Below are positions 8,435 through 16,326 of a stretch of DNA of 64,000 nt, one piece after another. Source of the DNA: an uncultured Elusimicrobiales bacterium (GTDB lineage: Bacteria; Elusimicrobiota; Elusimicrobia; Elusimicrobiales; Elusimicrobiaceae); NCBI GenBank assembly GCA_910576915.1, contig CAJTJT010000002.1, positions 148,169 through 212,168 on the forward strand, given 5' to 3'. The translations under genes and the position numbers were made by a program. Within the stretch, counting starts at the first letter, position 1, and every line of letters starts with the position of its first letter. The notes below the pieces were generated by a model. The model worked only from the letters and a program-made list of their open reading frames with translations. It was not told the DNA's origin and did no database searches.

Positions 8435-9343
8435 ATGAAAAAACTATTTGTTACATTGATGGCCTTGACGGTGCTGGGCGGAGTTGCTTTTGCCCAGAAC
8501 GGGGCGCAAGCTGCGCGTACCACCGCGAAGGTAGCGCGTGCCGCAAAAGACGCCCAGGCGGAGGTTGAAGCCAAAAAAGCCGAAGTGCGCTCTCTTTTGA
8601 AGGATTTTCGCGGATCAGTGGAAAAACGCACCGAATTCAACGGGTCTTTTATCCTTCAGAGTATGACCGGTCTGATGGACAGCTATATCGCTTTGGCGAA
8701 AGTGTCCGAATCCGCCGCGGTTTCTTTGAATGAAGAAATCAACCAGCCGATTCAAGCCGGTTGGGGCCGCACGGTAACGGTCGCCCAGCTGGTAAGAGAC
8801 AACATCCACTATGTATGGGCGGGTTCTTCTACGGCTGATGATTTTAACAGCTTTGAGCGCCGTCTGAGCTCTTCGGTGCCTGTACGTGTGGCGAATAAAC
8901 AAGGTGTTTCTTTGGCCTCTGCTCAGGCGGAAAAAACCGTGGCCGCCGCGCCCAAATATGCGGACATTGCTGCGGTGAAAGCGGAAGCCAACAAAGTGTT
9001 TGCGGCGTATTTCGCTAAAAATCCGGCCGGTAAAGTGCAGGAAGCCGCTTATAAACCGCTGGCCGAGCTGTTAACGGAAGCTGTGTCTTTGAACCAGATG
9101 ATTGCCCGCACCAGCAATGTCGATGACAGAGAAAACTTTGCGATTCAGGCTTTCTTCTCCGGCGACATCCCCGGCAAATATGCGGCTTTGAAAGCCCTTA
9201 ACCCGGAACTGGCCGCCGCCACCAACCCGCTGATGAATTCGTTTATGGATACGGTTTCCAACGGCGCTTTTTGCGGCGGGCCGGATCATCCCGACATGAA
9301 AGCGATGCGCACTTTTAAGAAAGATATCGGTTACAGATATTAA
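8435..9343 (+). CDS. Secreted Ala-rich helical protein of unknown function
   Basis: A 302-residue protein with a clear signal peptide (MKKLFVTLMALTVLGGVAFAQ, cleavage after AFA). The mature part is Ala/Lys/Glu-rich and mostly helical, with a coiled-coil-like start (residues 25-55) and no recognisable catalytic motif. Only one cysteine (FCGG) lies near the C terminus. The AAGGAG site is good. Flanked by a hairpin and a strong terminator, so monocistronic. I cannot assign a function; a periplasmic or surface structural role is possible. Confidence 0.65.
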   Translation: MKKLFVTLMALTVLGGVAFAQNGAQAARTTAKVARAAKDAQAEVEAKKAEVRSLLKDFRGSVEKRTEFNGSFILQSMTGLMDSYIALAKVSESAAVSLNEEINQPIQAGWGRTVTVAQLVRDNIHYVWAGSSTADDFNSFERRLSSSVPVRVANKQGVSLASAQAEKTVAAAPKYADIAAVKAEANKVFAAYFAKNPAGKVQEAAYKPLAELLTEAVSLNQMIARTSNVDDRENFAIQAFFSGDIPGKYAALKALNPELAAATNPLMNSFMDTVSNGAFCGGPDHPDMKAMRTFKKDIGYRY

Positions 9344-9360
9344 TTTGTACGAAATTTATA

Positions 9361-9393
9361 AAACCGCCGGGAGATTCTCCCGGCGGTTTTTTT
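9361..9393 (+). terminator. Strong terminator
   Basis: A 14-bp stem (aaaccgccgggaga and complement) is followed by seven T. Confidence 0.92.
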
Positions 9394-9576
9394 GTGTAAA
9401 GAGCCCTTCCGGCTTGCTGGGAAAATTTATTTGAATACTTTGAAAATGCTCCCCGGGGGGCTGTATTATCTTTGGGGAAAACGGTGTTTAGATAGTTTTG
9501 CACGTTGCGTTTCTTTTTTGTGGGGTGGCATTAGCGGCGGAGGGGGAAATCTGTGGGAAAGGCTGATTTGATATAG

Positions 9577-9605
9577 AAAAAGCCCGGTTAAATACCGGGC
9601 CTTTT
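9577..9605. terminator. Terminator of the nrdG transcript
   Basis: The stem gcccggt/accgggc has a T-rich tail in both directions; it ends the minus-strand nrdG. The bases between 9394 and 9576 hold nothing else that I can recognise. Confidence 0.75.
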
Positions 9606-9624
9606 CATTCGTTTAAAATATCAA

Positions 9625-10248
9625 CTAAATCTCTTTATGCATTACCTTCAGCGTTGCTTTTTCTTTAGCGACGGGCAAACATTCCTGTACGCGGTAATTT
9701 TTGCCGTCCAAACGTTGGGTAATGGTGGAAATATCCGCGTCCGTTAACACTTCTTTGTCGTACGTGGTGCGGAATTCGTATTCCAGACCGCTTTGGCGGA
9801 TAAGGTCCATGGATTGTTTAAGTACTTCCGGGTTAAAATCCACGCCCGTAATCAGTGAGTATTTTTCCAGCGGCGCTTTGATGTCCATGGCGATATAATC
9901 CAGCAGTTTGGCGTCCAGCAGGCTTTTTAGCATGTCGGGGCGGGTGCCGTTGGTGTCCAGCTTAGTGGCGTAGCCCATGGCCTTTAAATCGGCCATAAAC
10001 GAAGGCAAATCTTCATGCAGGGTAGGTTCCCCGCCGGATACTACAACGCCTTCCAGGGTGCCCTGGCGGCGTTTTAAAAAGGAATAAATTTCTTCTATGG
10101 CAACGGGTTCGGCGAACATATGCGGGTACACGAGCTCCGGGTTGTGGCAGTAGCGGCAGCGGAAGTTGCACCCTTGGGTGAACACCACCGCGGCCGGCCG
10201 GCCCGGGAAGTCTATTAACGTGAATTTAATCAGTCCGCCTATTTTCAT
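9625..10248 (-). CDS. nrdG: Anaerobic ribonucleotide reductase activating enzyme
   Basis: Radical SAM enzyme that generates the glycyl radical on class III ribonucleotide reductase. The [4Fe-4S] motif CNFRCRYC is at residues 29-36, followed by the SAM-binding GGEP in VVSGGEPTLH. The 207-residue length and the DTNGT and MDIKAPLEKY segments match the NrdG2/PflA-like group. It lies 29 bases after the small glycyl-radical protein gene, so the two are likely co-transcribed, with nrdD upstream. Confidence 0.9.
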   Translation of the reverse strand: MKIGGLIKFTLIDFPGRPAAVVFTQGCNFRCRYCHNPELVYPHMFAEPVAIEEIYSFLKRRQGTLEGVVVSGGEPTLHEDLPSFMADLKAMGYATKLDTNGTRPDMLKSLLDAKLLDYIAMDIKAPLEKYSLITGVDFNPEVLKQSMDLIRQSGLEYEFRTTYDKEVLTDADISTITQRLDGKNYRVQECLPVAKEKATLKVMHKEI

Positions 10249-10277
10249 CCGAACTCCGTTGCGAGGTTAAATAAAAC

Positions 10278-10499
10278 TTATTTGTCGCTGTGGCATTCGC
10301 AGCCGCAGGAGCATCCGCCGACGTTCATGGTTTTGCGCATGGCGAATTCTTCTTTTTTGCCGTTGTTCCAGTTCTGCACCGGGCGCAGGTAACCCACTAC
10401 GCGGGAGTACACTTCGCATTTGGAACCGTGCGTTTCGTTCATTTCTTGTTTAAGTTCGGAAATTTTGTTTTCAATGGCTTGTTTTTCTTGAGCGGTCAT
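10278..10499 (-). CDS. Stand-alone glycyl-radical domain of NrdD
   Basis: A 73-residue protein equal to the C-terminal loop of class III ribonucleotide reductase. Residues 29-50 (EVYSRVVGYLRPVQNW then NNGKKEEF) match the NrdD glycyl-radical region; Gly36 in RVVGYL would be the radical site, as in RRTCGYLG of the E. coli enzyme. The N-terminal 20 residues are helical. The tail has four Cys (CSCGCEC), which is unusual. The large nrdD gene upstream lacks this region, so the enzyme is presumably assembled from two polypeptides. A terminator-like hairpin separates it from nrdD, so it may have its own promoter and be made in excess. Confidence 0.8.
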   Translation of the reverse strand: MTAQEKQAIENKISELKQEMNETHGSKCEVYSRVVGYLRPVQNWNNGKKEEFAMRKTMNVGGCSCGCECHSDK

Positions 10500-10597
10500 A
10501 TTGTTTCTCCTAATTGTCTTTTATCGGTCGGTTGACGGTGCGGGCCCGTGAAAACCCGTACTTTTATTATGGCACTTTGCGGGTGCCGGTTCAACTT

Positions 10598-10639
10598 CTT
10601 TTTTGGGTTATTTTAACCGTTAAAAATAACCCAAAAAAG
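10598..10639. terminator. Long hairpin between nrdD and the glycyl-radical gene
   Basis: Arms of 17 bp (cttttttgggttatttt and complement) around a short loop. On the minus strand it ends in T-rich sequence just after nrdD, fitting termination or attenuation between the two genes. Confidence 0.7.
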
Positions 10640-10654
10640 GTAATTTATAAAGAA

Positions 10655-12715
10655 CTATTTGCTGTAGAGCTGTTCTTCCAAAAGTCTTACTTTGCGTTCC
10701 AGTTCCTGCATGCGTTCGGCTTTGCATTTGGGGCATTCGAAATGTTCGCCTTCGATGTAGCCGCACTTGGGGCAGACGCTGAACGTGGGCGTGATGGAGA
10801 AATACGGCAGGGTGTATTTTTCGCATACCGTTTTGATAAATTTCTTCATCGCTTCCAAATTTTTAATCTTTTCGCCGGTGAAAATATGCTGTACCGTACC
10901 GCCGGTGTATTTGGACTGGATGGTGCTCTGCAAGTCGAGCATTTCAAACACGTCGTCCGTGTAGTTTACGGGCAGCTGCGAAGAGTTGGTATAGAAAGGC
11001 TGGTGGCCCTGTTTATACATGGCTTCGTTGGCGCAGATAATTTCCGGGAATCTTTCTTTATCCAGTTTGGCCAGGCGGTAAGACGTGCCTTCGGCCGGCG
11101 TGGCTTCCAGGTTGTAGTTGTTGCCGGTTTCTTCCTGGAATTTAACGAGCGTTTCGCGCATGAACGTTAACACTTTTTCGGCAAACGCTTTGCCTTTTTC
11201 GGTGCCGATGTCTTCCCCGATCAGGTTGACGGCCGCTTCGTTAAGGCCTACGAGCCCGATGGTGGAGAAGTGGTTTTTCCAGTATTCGTTAAAGCGCTGG
11301 CGCACGGAGCGCAGGTAGAAGCTCATGTACGGATACAGGTTGCCTTTGGTAAAGCGTTCAATAATTTTGCGTTTGATTTCCAGGCTGCTCTTGGCCACTT
11401 CCATGCGGTCTTTTAAATTGGCGAAAAATTCTTCTTCGTTTTTAGATAAATAACCCAGGCGCGGCAGGTTGATGGTCACAACGCCGATGGAACCCGTCAG
11501 CGGAGCGGAACCGAACAGACCGCCGCCGCGTTTACGCAGTTCGCGGTTGTCGATGCGAAGGCGGCAGCACATGGAGCGGGCGTCTTCGGGGTTCATGTCG
11601 GAGTTAATAAAGTTGGCGAAGTACGGAATACCGTATTTGGCCGTCATTTCCCACAACGGGGTGAGTTTGGGGTTGTTCCAGTCAAAATCTTTGGTGATGT
11701 TGTACGTGGGAATCGGGAACGTGAACACGCGGCCTTTGGCGTCGCCCGCGAGCATGACTTCGCAGAAAGCGCGGTTGAGCATGTCCATTTCGTTCTGGAA
11801 TTCGCCGTACGTTTTGTCCTGCAGTTTACCGCCGATGATGACGGGCTGGTCTTTATAATAAGAGGGTACCGTCAGGTCGAGCGTCAGGTTCGTAAACGGG
11901 GTTTGGAAGCCCACGCGGGTGGGTACGTTTACGTTAAACAAAAATTCCTGCAGGGCCTGTTTTACTTCTTCGTAGGTCAGTTTATCATAATAGATAAAGG
12001 GGGCCAGCAAAGTATCAAAGTTGCTGAAAGCCTGCGCGCCGGCGCTTTCGCCCTGGAGCGTATAGAAAAAGTTGACCACCTGGCCGAGCGCGGTGCGTAA
12101 GTGTTTGGCGGGTTTGCTTTCGGCTTTGCCGACGACGCCCGTAAAACCGCTGAGCAGTAAATCCTGCAAGTCCCAGCCTACGCAGTAAGCGCCCAAAAGG
12201 CCTAAATCGTGCATGTGCAAATCGCCTTCCGAGTGCATGCGTTTTACGTTGTCCGGGTAAATTTTGTTCAGCCAGTACACTTTGCTGATTTCGGACGAAA
12301 TGTAGTTGTTCAGCCCCTGGAGCGAATAGCCCATGTTGCTGTTTTCGTTCACCTGCCAGTCGATTTTTTGCAAATACTGGTCTACCAGGTCCACGTTAAA
12401 TTTGGAGGAAATTTCGCGCATGCGGGCGTGCTGGTCGCGGTACAGGATGTACGCTTTGGCCGTTTTGTGGTAGTTGGAGGTTAACAGTACGTCTTCCACA
12501 ATGTCCTGCACGTTTTCCACGTTGGGCACGGTGTCGGAATAAAGCTGTTGGATGATGTTAATGGCGCGGATGGTCAATTTTTTGGCGGTTTCCGCATCAA
12601 ATTCTCCGGTGGCTTCGGCGGCTTTGGCGATGGCTTTGGTGATTTTTTTGGAATCAAAACGTTGAGTGGTACCGTCTCTTTTGACGATATGGGTGATGAC
12701 TTCGGAGTTTTCCAT
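10655..12715 (-). CDS. nrdD: Anaerobic ribonucleoside-triphosphate reductase, large part without glycyl-radical loop
   Basis: Class III ribonucleotide reductase catalytic chain, making deoxyribonucleotides without oxygen. An ATP-cone (residues 5-95, VKRDGTTQRFDSKKITKAI) is followed by the ten-stranded barrel core with ARSMCCRLRIDNRELRKRGGG and GSIGVVTINLPRLGYLS. The C terminus carries the zinc site (CPKCGY near residue 653, then CPKC near 666) and ends after a short coiled coil. The glycyl-radical motif that normally follows is absent and encoded separately at 10278-10499. Length is 686 residues. The long leader (about 185 bases) starts at a promoter overlapped by a palindrome. Confidence 0.9.
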   Translation of the reverse strand: MENSEVITHIVKRDGTTQRFDSKKITKAIAKAAEATGEFDAETAKKLTIRAINIIQQLYSDTVPNVENVQDIVEDVLLTSNYHKTAKAYILYRDQHARMREISSKFNVDLVDQYLQKIDWQVNENSNMGYSLQGLNNYISSEISKVYWLNKIYPDNVKRMHSEGDLHMHDLGLLGAYCVGWDLQDLLLSGFTGVVGKAESKPAKHLRTALGQVVNFFYTLQGESAGAQAFSNFDTLLAPFIYYDKLTYEEVKQALQEFLFNVNVPTRVGFQTPFTNLTLDLTVPSYYKDQPVIIGGKLQDKTYGEFQNEMDMLNRAFCEVMLAGDAKGRVFTFPIPTYNITKDFDWNNPKLTPLWEMTAKYGIPYFANFINSDMNPEDARSMCCRLRIDNRELRKRGGGLFGSAPLTGSIGVVTINLPRLGYLSKNEEEFFANLKDRMEVAKSSLEIKRKIIERFTKGNLYPYMSFYLRSVRQRFNEYWKNHFSTIGLVGLNEAAVNLIGEDIGTEKGKAFAEKVLTFMRETLVKFQEETGNNYNLEATPAEGTSYRLAKLDKERFPEIICANEAMYKQGHQPFYTNSSQLPVNYTDDVFEMLDLQSTIQSKYTGGTVQHIFTGEKIKNLEAMKKFIKTVCEKYTLPYFSITPTFSVCPKCGYIEGEHFECPKCKAERMQELERKVRLLEEQLYSK

Positions 12716-12904
12716 AATAGTTAAGTGTCCTGATAGAAATTTGCCGCTAACAAACTAACGACTTTTAAAATTCTGACAAAATCCAACCTAAAATGCAAAT
12801 CCCGTCTAAGCAGGTTGTTTTGTAAAAGGCCGGAATTTGCGGCCTCCGTCGGGAAAAACGAACTTTTTGCGTGTCCGGCGGCGCGCGGCGCTGCCGGTTG
12901 TTAA

Positions 12905-12938
12905 TAGTAATTATTACTAATAACGCAAACGCTGTCAA
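12905..12938 (-). promoter_or_regulatory. nrdD promoter with palindromic operator
   Basis: On the minus strand TTGACA (12938-12933) is 17 bases from AATAAT (12915-12910). The perfect palindrome TAGTAATTATTACTA (12905-12919), extended imperfectly to 12900-12924, covers the -10 box. It does not match the usual NrdR box closely. The rest of the 12716-13093 gap shows only AT-rich sequence and a GC-rich leader that can form stems near 12870-12900. Confidence 0.6.
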
Positions 12939-13093
12939 CTTTTTTTTGGACCTATATAAATAATGTTTAAAAAATAAGCAAATCGCGCGCTAAAATAAAA
13001 TGGCGGTGCGGGAATAAAATGCGTGCGCGGCCGCAAAAAAATATTTTTACCGTCGTAAAAACAAAAAACGCATTTTCTAACCTTTCTTTGGGG

Positions 13094-13122
13094 TTGACGG
13101 AACGCGGGCAAACTGGTTTAAT
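13094..13122 (+). promoter_or_regulatory. Promoter of the 84-residue membrane protein gene
   Basis: TTGACG (13094-13099), 17-base spacer, TTTAAT (13117-13122), then an AAGGAAAGGGGG ribosome site before ATG 13150. Confidence 0.6.
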
Positions 13123-13149
13123 TAAAAAAAAGAAGGAAAGGGGGAAAGT

Positions 13150-13404
13150 ATGGATTTTTACCAGTGGTGTGTTTTAGCCGCGGTAGCGGCTTTTGTAGTG
13201 CTTGTTGTTTTTGCGGTGCGCACGCTGTTGCAGGTTACGCGCACGGCCGAAGCGGTGGAGTATCTGGCCGTTACAACCGCGGAAAATGTGGAAAAAACGA
13301 AAGGCGCATTTGCGCTGATTGAGGACGTATCTTCGCTTTTGGATTCTTCTTTTTATAAAGCGATGAAACTGGGTATTGATTTGGTCCGGCGTCTTCGCAA
13401 ATAA
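13150..13404 (+). CDS. Small single-pass membrane protein
   Basis: An 84-residue protein: one N-terminal transmembrane helix (about residues 8-28), then an amphipathic helix reaching a basic end (RRLRK). It resembles the DUF948-type general-stress membrane proteins in layout, but it is too short to assign. Good promoter, ribosome site and terminator support it as a real gene. Function unknown. Confidence 0.6.
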   Translation: MDFYQWCVLAAVAAFVVLVVFAVRTLLQVTRTAEAVEYLAVTTAENVEKTKGAFALIEDVSSLLDSSFYKAMKLGIDLVRRLRK

Positions 13405-13418
13405 TTCTTTGGTTCGTT

Positions 13419-13449
13419 TAAAAAAGCCCGCCAAAAGCGGGCTTTTTTA
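13419..13449. terminator. Bidirectional terminator
   Basis: The stem agcccgc/gcgggct is flanked by A6 and T6, between convergent genes. Confidence 0.9.
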
Positions 13450-13451
13450 CT

Positions 13452-13928
13452 TTAACGGTTCAGCAGCCAAACCCCCGCATTTAAATATCCTGCGTACAAA
13501 AGCCACAGCCCGTAAGGAATCAGTAATAGCCCCGCCGCGCGGTTGGCGCGCCAAAACGACTTTGCCAGCCACAGCGCCTGTAAAACCATGGCGGCCAGCA
13601 GCGCTAAAGCCGTCCCGGGCAGGTGCAGGCCGAAAAACAGCGGCGTCCAGCAGGCGTTTAACGTAAGCTGAATCCAAAACGGGAGTAAGGCGCGCTGGGC
13701 CGGTTTGGTTGATAAGTTTCTAAAAACCAGAAACGCGCCGATGCCGAGCAGCCCGTACAAAAGCGGCCAGGCCAGGCCGAATACTGCGTCCGGCGGCGTA
13801 AACGGCGGAAAGTTTAACGTCCGGTACCAATCCAGGTTGCGGCTCACCGCCGCGGCTCCCGGCAGGCCCGGCAGCTGGCAGATAAGCAGCCAAAAAAGAA
13901 GTGTCGCAATCGTTTTTACTGTTTTCAT
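13452..13928 (-). CDS. tspO: TspO/MBR-family protein
   Basis: Five-helix membrane protein of the tryptophan-rich sensory protein / benzodiazepine receptor family, which binds porphyrins. The ATG at 13928 starts MKTVKTIATLLFW; a longer open frame upstream is not supported, since the -10 box lies just before 13928. Family marks include WYRTLNFPPFTPPDAVFGLAWPLLYG near residue 34 and LNACWTPLFFGLH near residue 95. The 158-residue length is normal. Monocistronic. The physiological ligand here is unknown; heme or porphyrin handling is the usual suggestion. Confidence 0.88.
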   Translation of the reverse strand: MKTVKTIATLLFWLLICQLPGLPGAAAVSRNLDWYRTLNFPPFTPPDAVFGLAWPLLYGLLGIGAFLVFRNLSTKPAQRALLPFWIQLTLNACWTPLFFGLHLPGTALALLAAMVLQALWLAKSFWRANRAAGLLLIPYGLWLLYAGYLNAGVWLLNR

Positions 13929-13940
13929 ACAGACAGTATA
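13929..13940 (-). promoter_or_regulatory. -10 box of tspO, leaderless geometry
   Basis: On the minus strand TATACT (13940-13935) is followed by exactly 6 bases and ATG. A weak TTTTGC lies 17 bases upstream. Confidence 0.55.
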
Positions 13941-14007
13941 AACGGGGCTTTTCCGCGGCAAAACGAAAAAACGGGTTAGGCGGTTAGTAGCGGCGGGAGC
14001 CCAAAAA

Positions 14008-14016
14008 TGGTAAAAT
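14008..14016 (+). promoter_or_regulatory. Extended -10 promoter TGgTAAAAT
   Basis: TG, one base, then TAAAAT (14011-14016). The same 9-base string occurs before def, before the lipid synthase and before the carboxyltransferase gene. It would drive the operon starting at 14055. Confidence 0.55.
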
Positions 14017-14054
14017 AAATCCAATCGTATTTCTATTTTAAATCCGAGGATTTT

Positions 14055-14429
14055 ATGGACACCAAACTCATTACGGAAATTACCGGCTGGCTTAAAACCA
14101 CCGACTTGGCCGAATTTTGCTACGAAAAAGACGGCGACTGCATTGAAGTAAAAACGAAAGAAGCTTTGCCCGAACCCGCCCATTTTGAATGTTCTTTAAC
14201 GGCGGTAACGGCCCCCGCGATCGGCATTTACCGCGCGGCGGACAAAGGCAAAAACCTGGTTTTGAAAGAAGGCCAGGCCGTAAAAGAGGGCGACGCGCTC
14301 GGTTTGGTGGAAACCGTCTCCCAAAAACATAAAATCACCGCTCCTTTAAGCGGTAAACTCCGCGTGGTAACCGCGCAGGACGGCGCTCCCGTGGAATTCG
14401 GTTTGCCGCTTTTCTTTATCGAAAAATAG
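14055..14429 (+). CDS. Biotin-carboxyl-carrier-like protein lacking the biotin lysine
   Basis: A 124-residue protein with the layout of acetyl-CoA carboxylase BCCP: a helical N-terminal part, a linker and a C-terminal biotinyl/lipoyl-type barrel (about residues 50-124). Directly followed by biotin carboxylase (10-base gap), so it belongs to that complex. The hairpin that should read EAMKM reads ETVSQKHKI; aligned on the flanking Glu and on TAPLSG, the modified Lys is replaced by Ser. The domain therefore probably cannot be biotinylated, unless a neighbouring Lys two residues on is used. It may be a structural or regulatory subunit, as plant BADC proteins are. Confidence 0.75.
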   Translation: MDTKLITEITGWLKTTDLAEFCYEKDGDCIEVKTKEALPEPAHFECSLTAVTAPAIGIYRAADKGKNLVLKEGQAVKEGDALGLVETVSQKHKITAPLSGKLRVVTAQDGAPVEFGLPLFFIEK

Positions 14430-14438
14430 GAGCCGTCC

Positions 14439-15833
14439 ATGTCCGCTGAAATCAAAATTACCCCTTTTAAAAAAGTATTAATCGCCAACCGCGGCGAGAT
14501 TGCGCTGCGTGTCATCCGCACGCTGAAAGAAATGGGCATTAAGTCCGTTGCCATTTATTCGGAAGCGGACCGTAACTCCCTGCATGTGCGCATGGCCGAC
14601 GAAGCCGTTTGCATCGGCGCGGCGCCGTCCCCGGTCAGCTATTTGAATATCGACGCCATCGTCACCGCCGGTAAAATCACCGGTGCGGACGCGGTGCACC
14701 CGGGCTACGGGTTCCTCTCCGAAAACGCCGACTTCGCCGACGCCGTTACCAAGGCGGGCATGACGTTTATCGGGCCGACCGCCAAAGCCATCGAAATGCT
14801 GGGCGTCAAATCCACCGCGCGCGAAATTGCCGTTAAAGCCGGCGTGCCGATAACCCCCGGTTCCGACGGTGTAGTGGGCAAAAACTTCCGCGAAGTGGCC
14901 CGCAAAATCGGTTTCCCTATCATGATTAAAGCGTCTTTGGGCGGCGGCGGCAAAGGGATGCGCGCGTGCCTGAAAGAAGAAGATTTGGAACTGATGATGA
15001 AAACCGCCCAGGGCGAAGCCAAAGCCAACTTTGGCGACGACCGGGTGTATTTCGAAAAACTCGTTTTGAACCCGCGCCACATTGAAGTACAGGTGGCGGG
15101 CGACAATTACGGCAACGTCGTGGCGTTTGCCGAGCGCGACTGCAGCATGCAGCGCCGCCACCAAAAACTGGTGGAAGAATCCCCGTCCCCGTTTGTGGAC
15201 GAAAAAACGCGCGCCAAACTGCGCGAAGCCGCGTGCAAGCTCGTCAAAGCCGCCAAATACCGCGGCGTGGGCACCGTGGAATTTTTGATGGCGCAGAATA
15301 AAGAATTTTATTTTATGGAAGTTAACACGCGCCTTCAGGTGGAGCACCCGGTAACGGAATCCGTCTGCGGACAGGACCTTGTTAAAATGCAAATCCAAAT
15401 TGCGCAGGGCGAACCGCTCCACATCACGCAGGAAGAAGCGGCCGTGATTAAATGCCACGCCATCGAACACCGCATCAACGCCGAAGACAGCGAACGCAAC
15501 TTTACCCCGTGCCCGGGCACCATCGAAGAGTGGATTCCCGCCGGCGGCCTGGGCGTGCGCGTAGACAGCCATATGTACACGGGCTACACGATTCCCAGTT
15601 ATTACGACAGCTTAATCGCCAAACTGATTGTTACCGCGCCGGACCGCGCGCACCTGCTGGAACGCAGCCGCCGCTGTTTGGGCGAATTTCAAATCGCGGG
15701 TGTAAAAACCACGATTCCGTTCCACCAAAAAATCGTAAATAACAAAGATTTTGTGGCGGGCAACATGGATACGGGCCTTATCGAACGCATGATGGCCGCG
15801 GAAAAGGAAGCCGCCGGTGAAAGCAAAAAATAA
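14439..15833 (+). CDS. accC: Biotin carboxylase
   Basis: ATP-grasp enzyme that carboxylates biotin on a carrier protein, the first half-reaction of acetyl-CoA (or propionyl-CoA) carboxylase. Visible: N-terminal LIANRGEIALRVIRT, glycine-rich ATP loop KASLGGGGKGMR near residue 168, the ERDCSMQRRHQKLVEE segment, EVNTRLQVEHPVTE with the catalytic and Mg-binding residues near 295, and the C-terminal HRINAED. The 464 residues are typical, and no carrier domain is fused. It overlaps rfaE2 by 17 bases. The partner carboxyltransferase may be the gene at 48628. Confidence 0.93.
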   Translation: MSAEIKITPFKKVLIANRGEIALRVIRTLKEMGIKSVAIYSEADRNSLHVRMADEAVCIGAAPSPVSYLNIDAIVTAGKITGADAVHPGYGFLSENADFADAVTKAGMTFIGPTAKAIEMLGVKSTAREIAVKAGVPITPGSDGVVGKNFREVARKIGFPIMIKASLGGGGKGMRACLKEEDLELMMKTAQGEAKANFGDDRVYFEKLVLNPRHIEVQVAGDNYGNVVAFAERDCSMQRRHQKLVEESPSPFVDEKTRAKLREAACKLVKAAKYRGVGTVEFLMAQNKEFYFMEVNTRLQVEHPVTESVCGQDLVKMQIQIAQGEPLHITQEEAAVIKCHAIEHRINAEDSERNFTPCPGTIEEWIPAGGLGVRVDSHMYTGYTIPSYYDSLIAKLIVTAPDRAHLLERSRRCLGEFQIAGVKTTIPFHQKIVNNKDFVAGNMDTGLIERMMAAEKEAAGESKK

Positions 15834-16281
15834 AATTCTGGGGCCGCGCTCGCTCAAGAAATTTGTGGACGAACAACGCGCCGCCGGAAAAAAAATCGTA
15901 TTTACGAACGGGTGTTTTGATATTCTGCACGCCGGACACGTAAGCGTACTGGAATTTTCCCGCTCCAAAGGCGACGTGCTGATTGTGGGAATGAACAGCG
16001 ACTCGTCCGTGCGCCGCTTAAAAGGCCCTACGAGACCCGTCAATACGCAGGCCGACCGCGCGCTCGTGCTGTCCGCGTTGGAAAGCGTATCCGCCGTCAG
16101 CATTTTTGAAGAAGATACGCCGTACAATTTAATCAAGCTCGTCCGGCCGGACGTGCTGGTTAAAGGCGGGGATTACAAACCGTCGGAAATTGTAGGAAGA
16201 GAATTTGCAAAAAAAGTGGTGCGTTTTGCGCTGTTAAAAGGGCGTTCCACCACTAATATTATTAAAAAGGTAAGTAAATAA
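15817..16281 (+). CDS. rfaE2: D-glycero-beta-D-manno-heptose 1-phosphate adenylyltransferase
   Basis: Nucleotidyltransferase of the RfaE domain II type that makes ADP-heptose for lipopolysaccharide core. The signature TNGCFDILHAGH is at residues 28-39, with the later GRSTTNIIKKV segment (usually GxSTTxII). At 154 residues it is the adenylyltransferase domain alone; the kinase domain of HldE is absent and would have to be encoded elsewhere. GTG start inside the end of accC, with AAGGAAG upstream, indicating coupled translation. Supports a Gram-negative envelope. Confidence 0.9.
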   Translation: MKAKNKILGPRSLKKFVDEQRAAGKKIVFTNGCFDILHAGHVSVLEFSRSKGDVLIVGMNSDSSVRRLKGPTRPVNTQADRALVLSALESVSAVSIFEEDTPYNLIKLVRPDVLVKGGDYKPSEIVGREFAKKVVRFALLKGRSTTNIIKKVSK

Positions 16282-16326
16282 CCCTCGGGGCTTGGGTTCC
16301 GATGGTTGCGCCGAAAGGATAAAAAT

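Noticed and set aside
10500..10654. A programmed or accidental frameshift joining nrdD to the glycyl-radical gene
   Set aside because: The two frames are separated by about 155 bases that include a strong hairpin; the small gene has its own start.
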